Shown in pieces: positions 52,719-61,578 of a DNA stretch of 64,000 bases (position 1 is the stretch's first letter; every line of letters begins with the position of its first letter). The DNA lies in assembly GCF_013408655.1 (NCBI RefSeq), contig NZ_JACCBP010000001.1:3782001-3846000 (forward strand). Direction: 5' to 3'. The notes under the pieces were generated by a model. That model made no database searches. It saw only the letters and a list, made by a program, of their open reading frames with translations, and was not told the origin of the DNA. A program made the position numbers and the translations under genes. This DNA comes from Pigmentiphaga litoralis. GTDB lineage: Bacteria; Pseudomonadota; Gammaproteobacteria; Burkholderiales; Burkholderiaceae_B.

Positions 52719-53888
52719 TCAACCGATATCTTCAGGCACCCACACCGTGCCTTCCATCAGCCGGCGCGCACTGCGGCTCATCGTCACCTTGGTGACCACC
52801 CAACCGTCAGCGCCCTCTTCCGCTTCGGCGCCCACGGCCAGCACGCCCGACGGATGCCCGAAGCGGATGCCGGTGCGCGCGCCGCCCAACACGTCGGCCA
52901 CCACCGTGCCAGGAATCGCCGCCGCCGCGGCAATGGCCACCGCACCCGTACCCGTCATCGCATGGTGCAGCTTGCCCATCGACAGAATGCGCACCGCCAC
53001 GTCCATGTCATCGGCCGTCACAGCCTTGCCGCTGGACGACGTGTACGGCGCGGGCTTGCCCACGAAGGCAATCTTGGGGGTGTGCTGACGTTTTTCGGTG
53101 GCATACGCCGCCGATTCGGCCAGGCCCATCACGACCGCGCTGTGCGCGCGGATCGCCTCGAAGCGCTGCAGCAACGCGGCGTTGCCATTCACGTCAGGCT
53201 GCAGTTCCACGCCGTGCAGATCCATGGCCGACGCGTGCACAAAGATCGTCGGGTTGCCCGCGTTGATCAGTGTGGTGACCACCTCGCCCACCCCCGGAAC
53301 GTTGAGGGTGTCAACGACATTGCCCGTCGGGAACATCGCCCCCGACTCGCCATCGTCCGCGCCCGGATCCAGGAACTCGATACGGATTTCAGCCGCGGGA
53401 AACGTCACGCCATCCAGTTCGAAGTCGCCCAGTTCCTGCACCTGCCCGCCCCGCATCGGCACATGCGCAATGATCCGTTTCTGGATATTCGCCTGCCAGA
53501 TCCGCACCGTGGCGATTCCGTCAGCCGGCACATCGATCAGCCCGCGGTGGATCGCGAACGGCCCCACCGCCGACGTCAGATTGCCGCAATTGCCGCTCCA
53601 GTCCACCAGCGGCGCCGTCACCGCCACCTGCCCGAACCAGTAATCCACATCGCAGTCCGGCCGCGTGCTGCGGCCCACGATCACGACCTTGCTAGTGCTG
53701 GAGGATGCGCCCCCCATGCCATCGATCTGCTTGTCATAGGGATCCGGACTGCCCATGACCCGCTGCAACACCGCGTCCCGCGCGTTCTGGTCAGCGGGAA
53801 GGTCTTCCGGCAGGAAGAACACCCCCTTGCTGGTGCCACCCCGCATGTACAGGGCACGGATCGGACGTTGGGCAACGAAGGCAGTCAT
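52719..53888 (-). CDS. PrpF-family isomerase (2-methylaconitate / oxalomesaconate tautomerase-like)
   Basis: This 389-residue enzyme shows the PrpF start IRALYMRGGTSKGVFF and GMGGASSSTSKV. The pocket segment is WSGNCGNLTSAVGPFAI with Cys101, and the C-terminal half of the diaminopimelate-epimerase fold follows. PrpF isomerises methylaconitate; GalD-type members tautomerise oxalomesaconate in gallate breakdown. No prpBCD or gal genes adjoin, so the substrate is open. It is convergent with the alpha-hydroxyacid dehydrogenase (9-bp gap). Confidence 0.87.
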   Translation of the reverse strand: MTAFVAQRPIRALYMRGGTSKGVFFLPEDLPADQNARDAVLQRVMGSPDPYDKQIDGMGGASSSTSKVVIVGRSTRPDCDVDYWFGQVAVTAPLVDWSGNCGNLTSAVGPFAIHRGLIDVPADGIATVRIWQANIQKRIIAHVPMRGGQVQELGDFELDGVTFPAAEIRIEFLDPGADDGESGAMFPTGNVVDTLNVPGVGEVVTTLINAGNPTIFVHASAMDLHGVELQPDVNGNAALLQRFEAIRAHSAVVMGLAESAAYATEKRQHTPKIAFVGKPAPYTSSSGKAVTADDMDVAVRILSMGKLHHAMTGTGAVAIAAAAAIPGTVVADVLGGARTGIRFGHPSGVLAVGAEAEEGADGWVVTKVTMSRSARRLMEGTVWVPEDIG

Positions 53889-53972
53889 GCGGGACTCGCT
53901 GTGGACGATGGATAGGGAGCTAAGAATCGTACAACGAGATGGGAGTGGGACCTCGGCGGCGCCTGCTTCGGT

Positions 53973-54506
53973 TTAATCATCCGCCGCCGGATCCAGCCCC
54001 GGAAACAGCACTTCCGTAAACCCGAACTTCCCAAAATCCCGGATCCGTGACGGATACAAGCGCCCGATCAAATGATCGCATTCATGCTGCACCACCCGTG
54101 CATGAAACCCATCCGCCACGCGATCGATCACCTCGCCTTCCGGATCCACGCCCTGATAGCGGATCGACGTCCAACGAGGCACCGATCCGCGCAATCCCGG
54201 CACGGACAAGCACCCTTCCCAGCCCTCTTCCTCATCCGCCGACAACGGCGTGATCACCGGATTCAGCAAAATCGTGAACGGCACGGCAGGGGCATCGGGA
54301 TAACGTTCGCTTCTTTCGAACCCGAAGATCACCAGCTGCAGATCCACGCCGATCTGCGGGGCGGCAAGCCCGACGCCGCCGGCGGCGCGCATGGTGTCGA
54401 ACATGTCGGCGATCAGTTCGCGCAGCTCGGGCGTGCCAAATTCGGTGACGGGGGCGGCGATGCGCAGCAGGCGCGCGTCGCCCATCTTCAGGATCTCTCG
54501 AATCAT
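53973..54506 (-). CDS. def: Peptide deformylase
   Basis: The 177-residue enzyme removes the formyl group from nascent proteins. All three motifs are present: [10 protein letters not shown] (44-53), EGCLSVPG with metal ligand Cys99, and HECDH (141-145) with the other two His ligands and the catalytic Glu. Length and motif spacing suit a type 1 deformylase. It is not next to fmt here, so this is likely a second deformylase in the genome. Confidence 0.95.
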   Translation of the reverse strand: MIREILKMGDARLLRIAAPVTEFGTPELRELIADMFDTMRAAGGVGLAAPQIGVDLQLVIFGFERSERYPDAPAVPFTILLNPVITPLSADEEEGWEGCLSVPGLRGSVPRWTSIRYQGVDPEGEVIDRVADGFHARVVQHECDHLIGRLYPSRIRDFGKFGFTEVLFPGLDPAADD

Positions 54507-54519
54507 GGGCGTGTCGTGA

Positions 54520-55140
54520 TCAGACCAGGGGCTGGTTGAGGATGCCTTGCGCGGCGGGGCGCGCGGCCAGGGTGTCGAACCAGCGGCGCACGTTCGGGGT
54601 GTCGGGGCGATCGATCGGCAGGTTCAGCCAGCGGTCGGCCACACAGCCGACGATGATGTCGGCCATGGTGAAGGTGTCGCCGGCGATGTGCTTGCGGCCT
54701 TCCAGTGCGTGGTCAAGGATGCGGCCCAGGCGGGCGCAGGCGGCGGTGGAGTCGGTAATGACTTTGGGGTCGCGCTTGTCTTCCGGCGTGCGGATCAGTT
54801 GCCAGAATACGGGGGTGGAGGCCGGGCCGAATTCGGTGGCTTGCCAGTCCATCCAGCGGTCCGCTTCGCCTCGCTTGCGGGTGTCTTCGGGCCACAGGCT
54901 GCCGCTGCCGTACTGAGCTGAAAGGTAGCGGACGATGGCGTTGGATTCGGACAGGATGTAGCCGTTGTCATCCAGGGTGGGGATCTTGCTGTTGGGATTC
55001 ATGCCGATGTATTCGGGGGTGTCGAGACCGCCGAAGGCCCCGCCCACGTCGATGCGGTCGAATTCCAGTCCCAGTTCCCGCGCGGCCCACACGACCTTGC
55101 GTACGTTGATCGATGTGATGCGGCCCCAGATCTTGATCAT
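54520..55140 (-). CDS. Glutathione S-transferase
   Basis: The 206-residue protein has thioredoxin-fold N-terminal signatures [33 protein letters not shown] and [12 protein letters not shown] (glutathione gamma-glutamyl binding). A helical C-terminal domain follows with [17 protein letters not shown]. It is near the theta/YfcG-like type with Ser/Thr at the catalytic position. ATG 55140 was chosen. It follows the CbiX gene by 34 bp, same strand, and precedes def by 13 bp. Confidence 0.92.
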   Translation of the reverse strand: MIKIWGRITSINVRKVVWAARELGLEFDRIDVGGAFGGLDTPEYIGMNPNSKIPTLDDNGYILSESNAIVRYLSAQYGSGSLWPEDTRKRGEADRWMDWQATEFGPASTPVFWQLIRTPEDKRDPKVITDSTAACARLGRILDHALEGRKHIAGDTFTMADIIVGCVADRWLNLPIDRPDTPNVRRWFDTLAARPAAQGILNQPLV

Positions 55141-55174
55141 GTTGTGTCTCCGTAACGTGGCAATGAAGGACGCG

Positions 55175-55672
55175 TCAGGCGTCGTGGATGTCGGTTCGCG
55201 CAAGATCGATCGCCGCCGCGGCGACCGCATCCAGCACGCCAGGCAAGTCGGACAGCACCGGCAGCACGCGCACGCGCATGCCGGGATGACGGGATTGCGC
55301 CGCGCGCAACATGTCGGGCAGGTCACGCACGACGTGGCCCGCGCCCGACCAGAAGACGGGCAGCAAGTCGACCTGCCGGGCACCCTGGGCGGCCAGCATG
55401 TCGACCGCGTCCTGCAGGGTCGGCGTCATCAATTCAAGGAAAGCGATGGCCACGGGCAGGCCGGGTTCGCGGGCGCGGACCGAGTCGGCCAGGCGGTGCA
55501 AGGGTTCGGCCCAGCGGGGGTCGCGGGCGCCGTGGGCGAACAGGATCATTGCGCGAGGATTGGCGCCCTGCGCGGTGGCGGCATCGGAAACGTCGGTCAT
55601 GTCATTGGCCGCAGGAACGTCGAGCCCTGCCGTGATATCCGTTTCGTCGCGCATGTCAGGCCGGCCGCTCAT
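55175..55672 (-). CDS. Single-domain sirohydrochlorin chelatase-like (CbiX/SirB) protein
   Basis: The 165-residue protein has the class II chelatase domain from about 46 (MILFAHGARDPRWAEPLHRL), then FLELMTPTLQDAVDML, VDLLPVFWSGAGHVVRDLP with the second His. One-domain members insert cobalt or iron into sirohydrochlorin. The first 40 residues are acidic and unlike the family; the true start may be an internal ATG (codon 24 or 46). The annotated ATG overlaps the YbiB stop (ATGA). Confidence 0.82.
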   Translation of the reverse strand: MSGRPDMRDETDITAGLDVPAANDMTDVSDAATAQGANPRAMILFAHGARDPRWAEPLHRLADSVRAREPGLPVAIAFLELMTPTLQDAVDMLAAQGARQVDLLPVFWSGAGHVVRDLPDMLRAAQSRHPGMRVRVLPVLSDLPGVLDAVAAAAIDLARTDIHDA

Positions 55673-56646
55673 GCTGCGCCCCCGGCCGACATCCGCCCCA
55701 CCGTCGCCAGGATCGCATCGCGCTGCCGCGCCATCGCGTCGGGCAGCGGCTGCTCCCCCATCTGCACGGCGCGGATCCAGTCGGCCGTGGCGCCGGCATC
55801 GCGGTCCGGCAGCGTTGGCAATTCGGCCGGGCTGCCTGCCGCGGCTTCGATCACCGTTGTCGGCGTGCCGCCCAGCCATTCCACCACCGCCTGCGGCCGC
55901 CGCACATTGGCAACGGCTTCGCCTTCGGTGCCGCGCATCAGCAGGCTGGCTTGCGGCTTGAGCGTGAAAAGCTCGCCCAGCATGTCGCCAAATTCCGGAT
56001 GCGTGTAGGCCGACAGCAGCAGGCTGGGCCCGGCCACCGGCCGCAGCAGCTTGGCCAGGGTGTGCGACACGTTACGCACGCCCAGCACGCGGCGCAGGCT
56101 GACCAGCCGGGCCAGACCCGGGCAGGCCGTGGCCAGCGGCAGGTAGGTCAGTCGGTTGGCAGCCAGCTGGGAAGATGCCTCGGCTGCGCTGGTGGCAGGC
56201 GACACGCCCAGGCGCTGCAGGATTTCCAGTGTGGTGATGCGTGTCTTGTTGGACCCCGCGCCTTGCGCCGCCGGGTCGGACGCCTGGCCATGCATGATCA
56301 CCGGAACGCCGGCACCCGCCAGGGTCAGCGCCAGCAGCGGGACCAGGTTGGGGGCGTGGCGCGAGCCGTTGTAGGTCGGCAGGACAACAACCGGCGTGTC
56401 GCTGCCCGACGTGACTGCCACGCAGCGCGTATCGACCGCGTCCAGGAAGCCGGCGATTTCGGCCGCGACTTCGCCCTTCATGCGCAGCGCAATCAGCACG
56501 GCGCCCAGTTCGAGGTCGCTCACGCCGCCATCAAAAATCGCCGCCATCAGGCTATGCGACTGGTCGCGCGACAGGGCGCGCGATCCGTCTTTGCCACGGC
56601 CGATCTCGCGCATCAGCGCAGCGCAGGAAAAAGGGGTGGCGCTCAT
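55669..56646 (-). CDS. ybiB: YbiB/TrpD2-like DNA-binding protein
   Basis: The 325-residue protein resembles anthranilate phosphoribosyltransferase in fold (SHSLMAAIFDGGVSDLELGAVLIAL, VVVLPTYNGSRHAPNLVP). It lacks the intact KHGN/GTGGD phosphoribosyl site, as in the YbiB/TrpD2 family that binds nucleic acid. The probable role is a DNA-binding stress protein rather than tryptophan synthesis. The ATG may be 56646 or 56679; 56646 was preferred as the core starts soon after. Its stop overlaps the CbiX start. Confidence 0.82.
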   Translation of the reverse strand: MSATPFSCAALMREIGRGKDGSRALSRDQSHSLMAAIFDGGVSDLELGAVLIALRMKGEVAAEIAGFLDAVDTRCVAVTSGSDTPVVVLPTYNGSRHAPNLVPLLALTLAGAGVPVIMHGQASDPAAQGAGSNKTRITTLEILQRLGVSPATSAAEASSQLAANRLTYLPLATACPGLARLVSLRRVLGVRNVSHTLAKLLRPVAGPSLLLSAYTHPEFGDMLGELFTLKPQASLLMRGTEGEAVANVRRPQAVVEWLGGTPTTVIEAAAGSPAELPTLPDRDAGATADWIRAVQMGEQPLPDAMARQRDAILATVGRMSAGGAA

Positions 56647-56701
56647 GTTCACGGGTTTCCCAAGGGTTTCGTCATTCAATCGCGGTAAGACGCCGCCCGC
56701 A

Positions 56702-57508
56702 TCACACCCGTTTCATCAACGCGTTGATGCGGTCGGCGGCCGCCAGCAAGGGCGGCAACAGGCGTTCGCGCATCTGGTCCGCCGTGATCCGGTGGGCCTG
56801 CCCGCTCAGGTTCAGCGCAGCCACGGTGCGTCCATTGCGGTCCAGGATAGGCACGCTGATCGCCACCAGGCCCGTTTCCAGTTCCTGGTTCACCAGCGAC
56901 CAGCCTTGCTTGCGCACGTCCAGTATCGCCTGTTTGAGCTGCACCGGGTCCACCAGGGTCAGCGGCGTATGGGCGCGCAAATCGGAGCGCTTCAGGACGG
57001 CGTCGATCTGCTCGTCGGGCAGGCCGGCGAGCAGCACCCGCCCCATGGCCGAGCAATAGGCTGGCAGGCGGCTGCCGATGCCCAGGTTGATCGACATGAT
57101 CTTGCCGGTCGGAATACGCAGCACGTACACGATATCCACGTCGTCCAGCACGGTGGCCGAGCACGACTCATGCACCTCGGCCGCCAGCGATTCCATGATC
57201 GGCTCGGCCAGATCCCAGAACGGCATGGACGTCAGGTACGCAAAACCCAGTTCCAGGATGCGGGGCGTCAGCCGGAACAGGCGGCCCTCGTTGGTCATGT
57301 AGCCCAGCTGCACCAGGGTCAGCAGGATGCGGCGGGCGCCCGCGCGGGTCAGGCCCGATACGTCGGCAACCTCGGTCAGCGTCATGGCGGCGCGGCGCGC
57401 ATTGAAGGCGCGGATGACCGACAGCCCGCGCGCAAAGGATTGCACGTAGGCATCCCCCGGGCGGACATCTTCCGGCGTGTCTGACGTCAGGGCATGCATG
57501 CGGGTCAC
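56702..57508 (-). CDS. IclR-family transcriptional regulator (PcaR/PobR-like)
   Basis: The 268-residue protein has a winged helix at about 20-80 (SFARGLSVIRAFNARRAAMTL, ADVSGLTRAGARRILLTL). The IclR effector domain follows, with SINLGIGSRLPAYCSAMGR and LNLSGQAHRI. Related proteins control beta-ketoadipate pathway genes. The GTG start at 57508 overlaps the nitronate monooxygenase TGA; the ATG at 57499 is an alternative. No aromatic-pathway genes adjoin, but nitronate monooxygenase and thiolase are in line upstream. Confidence 0.9.
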   Translation of the reverse strand: MTRMHALTSDTPEDVRPGDAYVQSFARGLSVIRAFNARRAAMTLTEVADVSGLTRAGARRILLTLVQLGYMTNEGRLFRLTPRILELGFAYLTSMPFWDLAEPIMESLAAEVHESCSATVLDDVDIVYVLRIPTGKIMSINLGIGSRLPAYCSAMGRVLLAGLPDEQIDAVLKRSDLRAHTPLTLVDPVQLKQAILDVRKQGWSLVNQELETGLVAISVPILDRNGRTVAALNLSGQAHRITADQMRERLLPPLLAAADRINALMKRV

Positions 57509-58506
57509 GCGGCGCCTCCGAGCAGGCGGGCGCGGGCCGCCAGGTATTCGCGTTCCAGCGGGTCCGCCACCTGCGCGGCCGGGATCACGGCGTCGATCTG
57601 TCCGACGCCCTGGCCGGCGCCCCAGATGTCGCGCCAGGCTTTTGCGCCGCTGGCGGGATCGGCCCCGGCGCCTCCGGCGTCATCCGTTTTCGTCAGCGCA
57701 TTCAATTTGCTTTTGTCCGCCTTGGGAAGGTGATCGGGATCCAGGCCGGCGGCCACGATGGATGCACGCAGGTAGTTGCCGCTGACTCCCGTGAAGAAGT
57801 CACTGTAGACGACGTCCGCGGCCCGCGCATCGACCAGCGCCTGGCGGTAGTCGTCGCTGATGCGCGCTTCGGGCGTTGCCAGCCATCGGGTTCCCACGTA
57901 GGCCAGATCGGCGCCGGCTGCCTGGGCGGCCAGTATCGCATTGCCCGACGCGATCGCGCCCGACAGCACCAGGGGGCCATCAAAGAACGACCGGATCTCG
58001 CCCAGCAACGCGAACGGCGACAAGGTGCCTGCATGACCGCCCGCCCCCGCCGCCACCGCGATCAGCCCGTCCACGCCGGCTTCCAGCGCTTTTTGTGCGT
58101 GCCTGACGTTGATCACGTCATGCAGCACGATGCCGCCATACGCATGCACGCGCGAGATCCATGACGATTCCGGGGCCCGCAGGCTGGAGATGATGATGGG
58201 CACACGATGCGCGATGCACACGTCCAGATCCGCTTCCAGCCGCGTATTGGACGCATGCACGATCTGGTTCACGGCCATCGGTCCGATTACGGCGCCAGGA
58301 TGCGCCTGCCGGTGCGCGGCCAGCTGGGTGTCGATGTCCGTCAGCCAGCGATCCAGTTCCGCTTGCGGGCGGGCGTTGAGCGCCGGAAACGATCCCACGA
58401 CGCCCGACAGGCATTGCGCAACGACCAGTTCCGGCCCGCTGGCGATGAACATGGGGGCACTGACGACAGGCAGCCGCAGGCGGCTGAGGACGGGAGGCAG
58501 GGACAT
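57505..58506 (-). CDS. Nitronate monooxygenase family protein
   Basis: The 333-residue FMN barrel has LPVVSAPMFIASGPELV, the FMN loop VAAGAGGHAG with conserved His158, and GAIASGNAILAAQAAGADLAYVGTRWLATPEA. This is the 2-nitropropane-dioxygenase/enoyl-reductase-like family. The AGAGGHAG motif rather than GxExGGH places it away from classic class I enzymes, so oxidation of nitronates is likely but not certain. ATG 58506 was chosen over the longer frame. It is co-directional with the IclR gene. Confidence 0.88.
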   Translation of the reverse strand: MSLPPVLSRLRLPVVSAPMFIASGPELVVAQCLSGVVGSFPALNARPQAELDRWLTDIDTQLAAHRQAHPGAVIGPMAVNQIVHASNTRLEADLDVCIAHRVPIIISSLRAPESSWISRVHAYGGIVLHDVINVRHAQKALEAGVDGLIAVAAGAGGHAGTLSPFALLGEIRSFFDGPLVLSGAIASGNAILAAQAAGADLAYVGTRWLATPEARISDDYRQALVDARAADVVYSDFFTGVSGNYLRASIVAAGLDPDHLPKADKSKLNALTKTDDAGGAGADPASGAKAWRDIWGAGQGVGQIDAVIPAAQVADPLEREYLAARARLLGGAA

Positions 58507-58629
58507 GGGGGAGACCGAAGGCGTAAAAACAAGGACGGGCCGCGCAGGAACTGACGCGGCCCGGTAGTGTGCGTCCTGCCCCAACAGGCGAGGCATGACG
58601 CAAGGCGCAGTGCGCCGTGGGATCTAGAC

Positions 58630-58659
58630 CGTGGCGATCAGACCCGTGGCGATCAGATC
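58630..58659. repeat. Two tandem 15-bp units at the thiolase stop codon
   Basis: CGTGGCGATCAGACC and CGTGGCGATCAGATC stand in tandem; the second includes the thiolase stop codon (58653-58655), so the first duplicates the gene end. Confidence 0.7.
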
Positions 58660-59834
58660 ATTTCCACGGCCATGGCCACGGCTTCGCCGCCGCCGATGCA
58701 CAGAGTCGCCACACCCTTCTTGCCGCCGGTCTTGCGCAGGCCGCCGATCAGCGTGGCCAGCAGACGCGCGCCGCTGGCGCCGATCGGGTGACCCAGCGCC
58801 GTCGCGCCGCCGTGGATGTTGACCTTGGATGCGTCCAGCTTGTGGTCTTCGATCGCGGCCATGGCCACGACGGCAAAGGCTTCGTTGACCTCGAACAGGT
58901 CCACGTCGTCGGCCTTCCAGCCGGTCTTGTTGAACAGGTTCTTCAGGGCGCCGACCGGGGCGGTCGTGAACCACTTCGGTTCCTGCGAGTGCGACGCGTG
59001 GCCGACGACGCGCGCCAGCGGCTTCAGTCCCAGTTCCTTGGCGGTCGATTCGCGCATCATCACCATGGCGGCCGCGCCGTCCGAAATCGACGACGAGTTG
59101 GCGGCCGTGATGGAACCGTCTTTCTTGAACGCCGGCTTCAGGGTCGGGATTTTTTCCGGCATGGCCTTCCCCGGCGCTTCGTCCTTGGCGACCACGACTT
59201 CACCCTTGCGGCCCTGCACGGTGACGGGGGCAATTTCCCATTCGAAGCTGCCGTCTTCAATCGCGGCGCGGGCGCGCTTCAGGGATTCCAGCGAGTACGC
59301 ATCCTGCTGTTCGCGGGTGAATGCGTACTTGTCGGCGCAGTCTTCGGCGAACACGCCCATGGCGCGGCCCTTGTCATAGGCATCTTCCAGGCCGTCCATG
59401 GCCATGTGGTCATAGATCGTGGCGTGGCCGAAGCGGATGCCCTGGCGGCCCTTGGGCAGCAGGTGCGGCGCGTTGGTCATGCTTTCCATGCCACCGGCCA
59501 CGGCAATGTCGATGCTGCCCGCGACCAGCGCGTCGTGCGCGATCATCGCGGCCTTCATGCCCGACCCGCAGATCTTGTTGATCGTGCTGCACGCGGTGGT
59601 CTGCGGCAGGCCTGCGCCCAGCGCGGCCTGGCGGGCGGGCGCCTGGCCCTGGCCTGCCTGCAGCACGTTGCCCATGATGACTTCCTGGACCTGTTCCGGC
59701 TTCAATCCGGCGCGTTCGACCGCGGCCTTGATGGCGACCGCGCCAAGCTCGTTGGCAGACAGAGCGGACAATTCGCCGAGCATGCCGCCCATGGGCGTGC
59801 GTGCGACGGAAACGATGACGACGGGATCGGACAT
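58653..59834 (-). CDS. Acetyl-CoA C-acyltransferase (thiolase)
   Basis: The 393-residue thiolase has the acylated Cys89 (NKICGSGMKA), GGMESMTNAPHLL, HGGATALGHPIGASGARL with the catalytic His, and CIGGGEAVAM with the second Cys. It condenses or cleaves acetoacetyl- or 3-ketoacyl-CoA in the cytoplasm. A LiuR-like MerR gene starts upstream on the same strand with 32 bp between, which points to leucine/branched-chain or fatty-acid catabolism. Confidence 0.95.
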   Translation of the reverse strand: MSDPVVIVSVARTPMGGMLGELSALSANELGAVAIKAAVERAGLKPEQVQEVIMGNVLQAGQGQAPARQAALGAGLPQTTACSTINKICGSGMKAAMIAHDALVAGSIDIAVAGGMESMTNAPHLLPKGRQGIRFGHATIYDHMAMDGLEDAYDKGRAMGVFAEDCADKYAFTREQQDAYSLESLKRARAAIEDGSFEWEIAPVTVQGRKGEVVVAKDEAPGKAMPEKIPTLKPAFKKDGSITAANSSSISDGAAAMVMMRESTAKELGLKPLARVVGHASHSQEPKWFTTAPVGALKNLFNKTGWKADDVDLFEVNEAFAVVAMAAIEDHKLDASKVNIHGGATALGHPIGASGARLLATLIGGLRKTGGKKGVATLCIGGGEAVAMAVEMI

Positions 59835-59866
59835 GGAAAACTCCTGATTCGATAGAGGGTATGCAC

Positions 59867-60307
59867 TTATGCGGTGACTGAGCGGGAACCCGCTTTCTTC
59901 TTCTTGCTTCCGTATTCCGACGGACCTTCCTTCAACTGGTCCAGCATTCGCCGACCCATGGCTTCCTGGGCATCGATCTCGGCCAGGGTGAGATCGATAT
60001 CTTCGCGGCGGCGCTCGAGAATCTGCCGATGCTGACTCAGCACCGACAGGAACTCCTTCAACTGCGGCACAGTGTCTTTGGGCTCATCGTACATGTCGAG
60101 CAGGGTGCGGATTTCGGCCAGGGAAAGACCGAGCCGCCGACCCCGCAGGATGAGCTTGAGGCGGGTGCGATCGCGCGCGGAATAGACGCGCTGCGAGGCT
60201 TCCCGGGTGGGCGAGAGGATGCCTTCGTCTTCGTAGAAACGGATGGCCCGGGCCGTGGCGCCGAATTCGCGCGCCAGGTCGGAAATCGTGTAGGTGGGCG
60301 CCGACAT
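59867..60307 (-). CDS. MerR-family regulator, LiuR-like
   Basis: The 146-residue protein has a MerR winged helix with YTISDLAREFGATARAIRFY and EDEGILSPTREASQRVYS, then a dimerisation helix. The C-terminus is Lys-rich (GSKKKKAGS). No metal cysteines are seen. It matches the LiuR type that controls isovalerate/leucine catabolism. A LiuR-like palindrome precedes it, between it and the divergent MBL gene. Confidence 0.85.
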   Translation of the reverse strand: MSAPTYTISDLAREFGATARAIRFYEDEGILSPTREASQRVYSARDRTRLKLILRGRRLGLSLAEIRTLLDMYDEPKDTVPQLKEFLSVLSQHRQILERRREDIDLTLAEIDAQEAMGRRMLDQLKEGPSEYGSKKKKAGSRSVTA

Positions 60308-60316
60308 AGGTACACT

Positions 60317-60347
60317 TGCACTTTACGTAAACGTAAACCCCATTCTA
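60317..60347 (+). promoter_or_regulatory. LiuR-like operator in a 19-bp-spaced promoter
   Basis: TTTACGT-AA-ACGTAAA (60322-60337) resembles the reported LiuR palindrome. On the plus strand it fills the 19-bp gap between TTGCAC (60317-60322) and CATTCT (60342-60347), a layout typical for MerR-family control of the MBL gene at 60379. The -10 match is weak. Confidence 0.6.
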
Positions 60348-60378
60348 GGCGGCCAGGCGTCCAGGAGCAATCGACGGC

Positions 60379-61431
60379 ATGAACCCTCTCGAACACCAAC
60401 TGCAGTATCCATTCAACGATACCCTCCCAGCCGCCGGCACGTCCATTGAGGTTGCCCCGGGTATCCGGTGGGTCCGGCTGCCCCTGCCGTTCGCGCTCGA
60501 CCATATCAACGTCTGGCTGATGCGCGACACCTACGAAGGCCGCGACGGCTGGACCGTGGTGGACTGCGGGGTGGCCCGCGACGAAGTCATGGGCATGTGG
60601 GAACAGGTGTTCGCCAACGAGCTGGACGGGCTGCCGGTGGTGCGCGTGATCGTCACCCACATGCACCCGGACCATATCGGCCTGGCGCACTGGCTGACCG
60701 AAAAATGGAATGCCCCCCTGCAGATGACGATGACCGATTTCGTGGTCGCGCAGCTGTACTGCGGCGCCGATTCGGGCGGCGGCGGCGAACGCCTGGCCAG
60801 GCACTTCGAACGCCATGGCATGACCAACCCGGAAGATCTGGACGGTGTGCGCAAACGCAAGAGCTACTACTCGCAATTGGTGCCCAAGGTGCCGTCCAGT
60901 TTCATCCGTATTGTCGACAACGACATCGTGACGATCGGCGGGCATGACTGGCAGGTCATCATCGGCTATGGCCACGCCCCGGAACATGCGTCGTTCTACA
61001 GCAAGTCCCTGAATGTGGTGATCTCGGGCGACATGGTGCTGCCGCGCATTTCCACCAACGTCAGCGTGAACAGCGAAGAGCCGCAAGGCAATGCGCTGCA
61101 GGACTACCTGGATTCCTTGTCACGGTATGCCGATGTGCCTGATGACGCGTTGACCCTGCCTTCGCACGGCCGGCCGTTCGTCGGCATTCACACTCGCATC
61201 CAGCAGCAACACGATCACCATGCCGAGCATCTGGCGCGCGTGCTGACGGCGTGCGCCGAGCCCAAGAGCGCCTTCGATATCGTGCCGGTGCTGTTCAAGC
61301 GCAAGCTGGACCTGCATCAGATGACGTTTGCGCTGGGCGAGTCGATCGCGCACCTGCACATGCTGATGTATGCCGGCAGGGCAAAGCGGATCACAGGTGA
61401 CGATGGCGTGATCCGGTTCCAGGCGGTTTGA
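60379..61431 (+). CDS. MBL-fold metallo-hydrolase
   Basis: The 350-residue protein has the metal motif THMHPDHIGLAH at about 94-105, the third His in GYGHAPEH, the bridging Asp of ISGDMVLP and the SHGRPFVGIH segment. This is the glyoxalase-II-like subgroup often found among branched-chain acyl-CoA genes. It diverges from the LiuR-like gene and is probably in its regulon. A C-terminal helical extension (from about 275) may recognise acyl or CoA groups. A 17-bp tandem repeat starts near its stop. Confidence 0.88.
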   Translation: MNPLEHQLQYPFNDTLPAAGTSIEVAPGIRWVRLPLPFALDHINVWLMRDTYEGRDGWTVVDCGVARDEVMGMWEQVFANELDGLPVVRVIVTHMHPDHIGLAHWLTEKWNAPLQMTMTDFVVAQLYCGADSGGGGERLARHFERHGMTNPEDLDGVRKRKSYYSQLVPKVPSSFIRIVDNDIVTIGGHDWQVIIGYGHAPEHASFYSKSLNVVISGDMVLPRISTNVSVNSEEPQGNALQDYLDSLSRYADVPDDALTLPSHGRPFVGIHTRIQQQHDHHAEHLARVLTACAEPKSAFDIVPVLFKRKLDLHQMTFALGESIAHLHMLMYAGRAKRITGDDGVIRFQAV

Positions 61432-61443
61432 GGGCCTGACCGG

Positions 61444-61565
61444 ATTGAAGGGTCAGCTGGCTTGAGGGCTGCACCCTTTTTTTGAAGACTCGGCCCTCTT
61501 GAAGGCCCAGCACTCTTGAAGGCTCGGCCCTCTTGAAGGCTCGACCTTTTTGAAGGCTCGACCCG
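61444..61565. repeat. Seven 17-bp units after the MBL-hydrolase stop
   Basis: Units begin at 61444, 61461, 61481, 61498, 61515, 61532 and 61549. The last four follow CTTGAAGGCTCGGCCCT closely; the first three are diverged and one is separated by 3 bp. A further diverged copy may start at 61426 and contain the gene's own stop. Every unit begins with or contains TTGA, so the stop-codon region is reiterated. Confidence 0.85.
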
Positions 61566-61578
61566 TCAGGATCACCGC

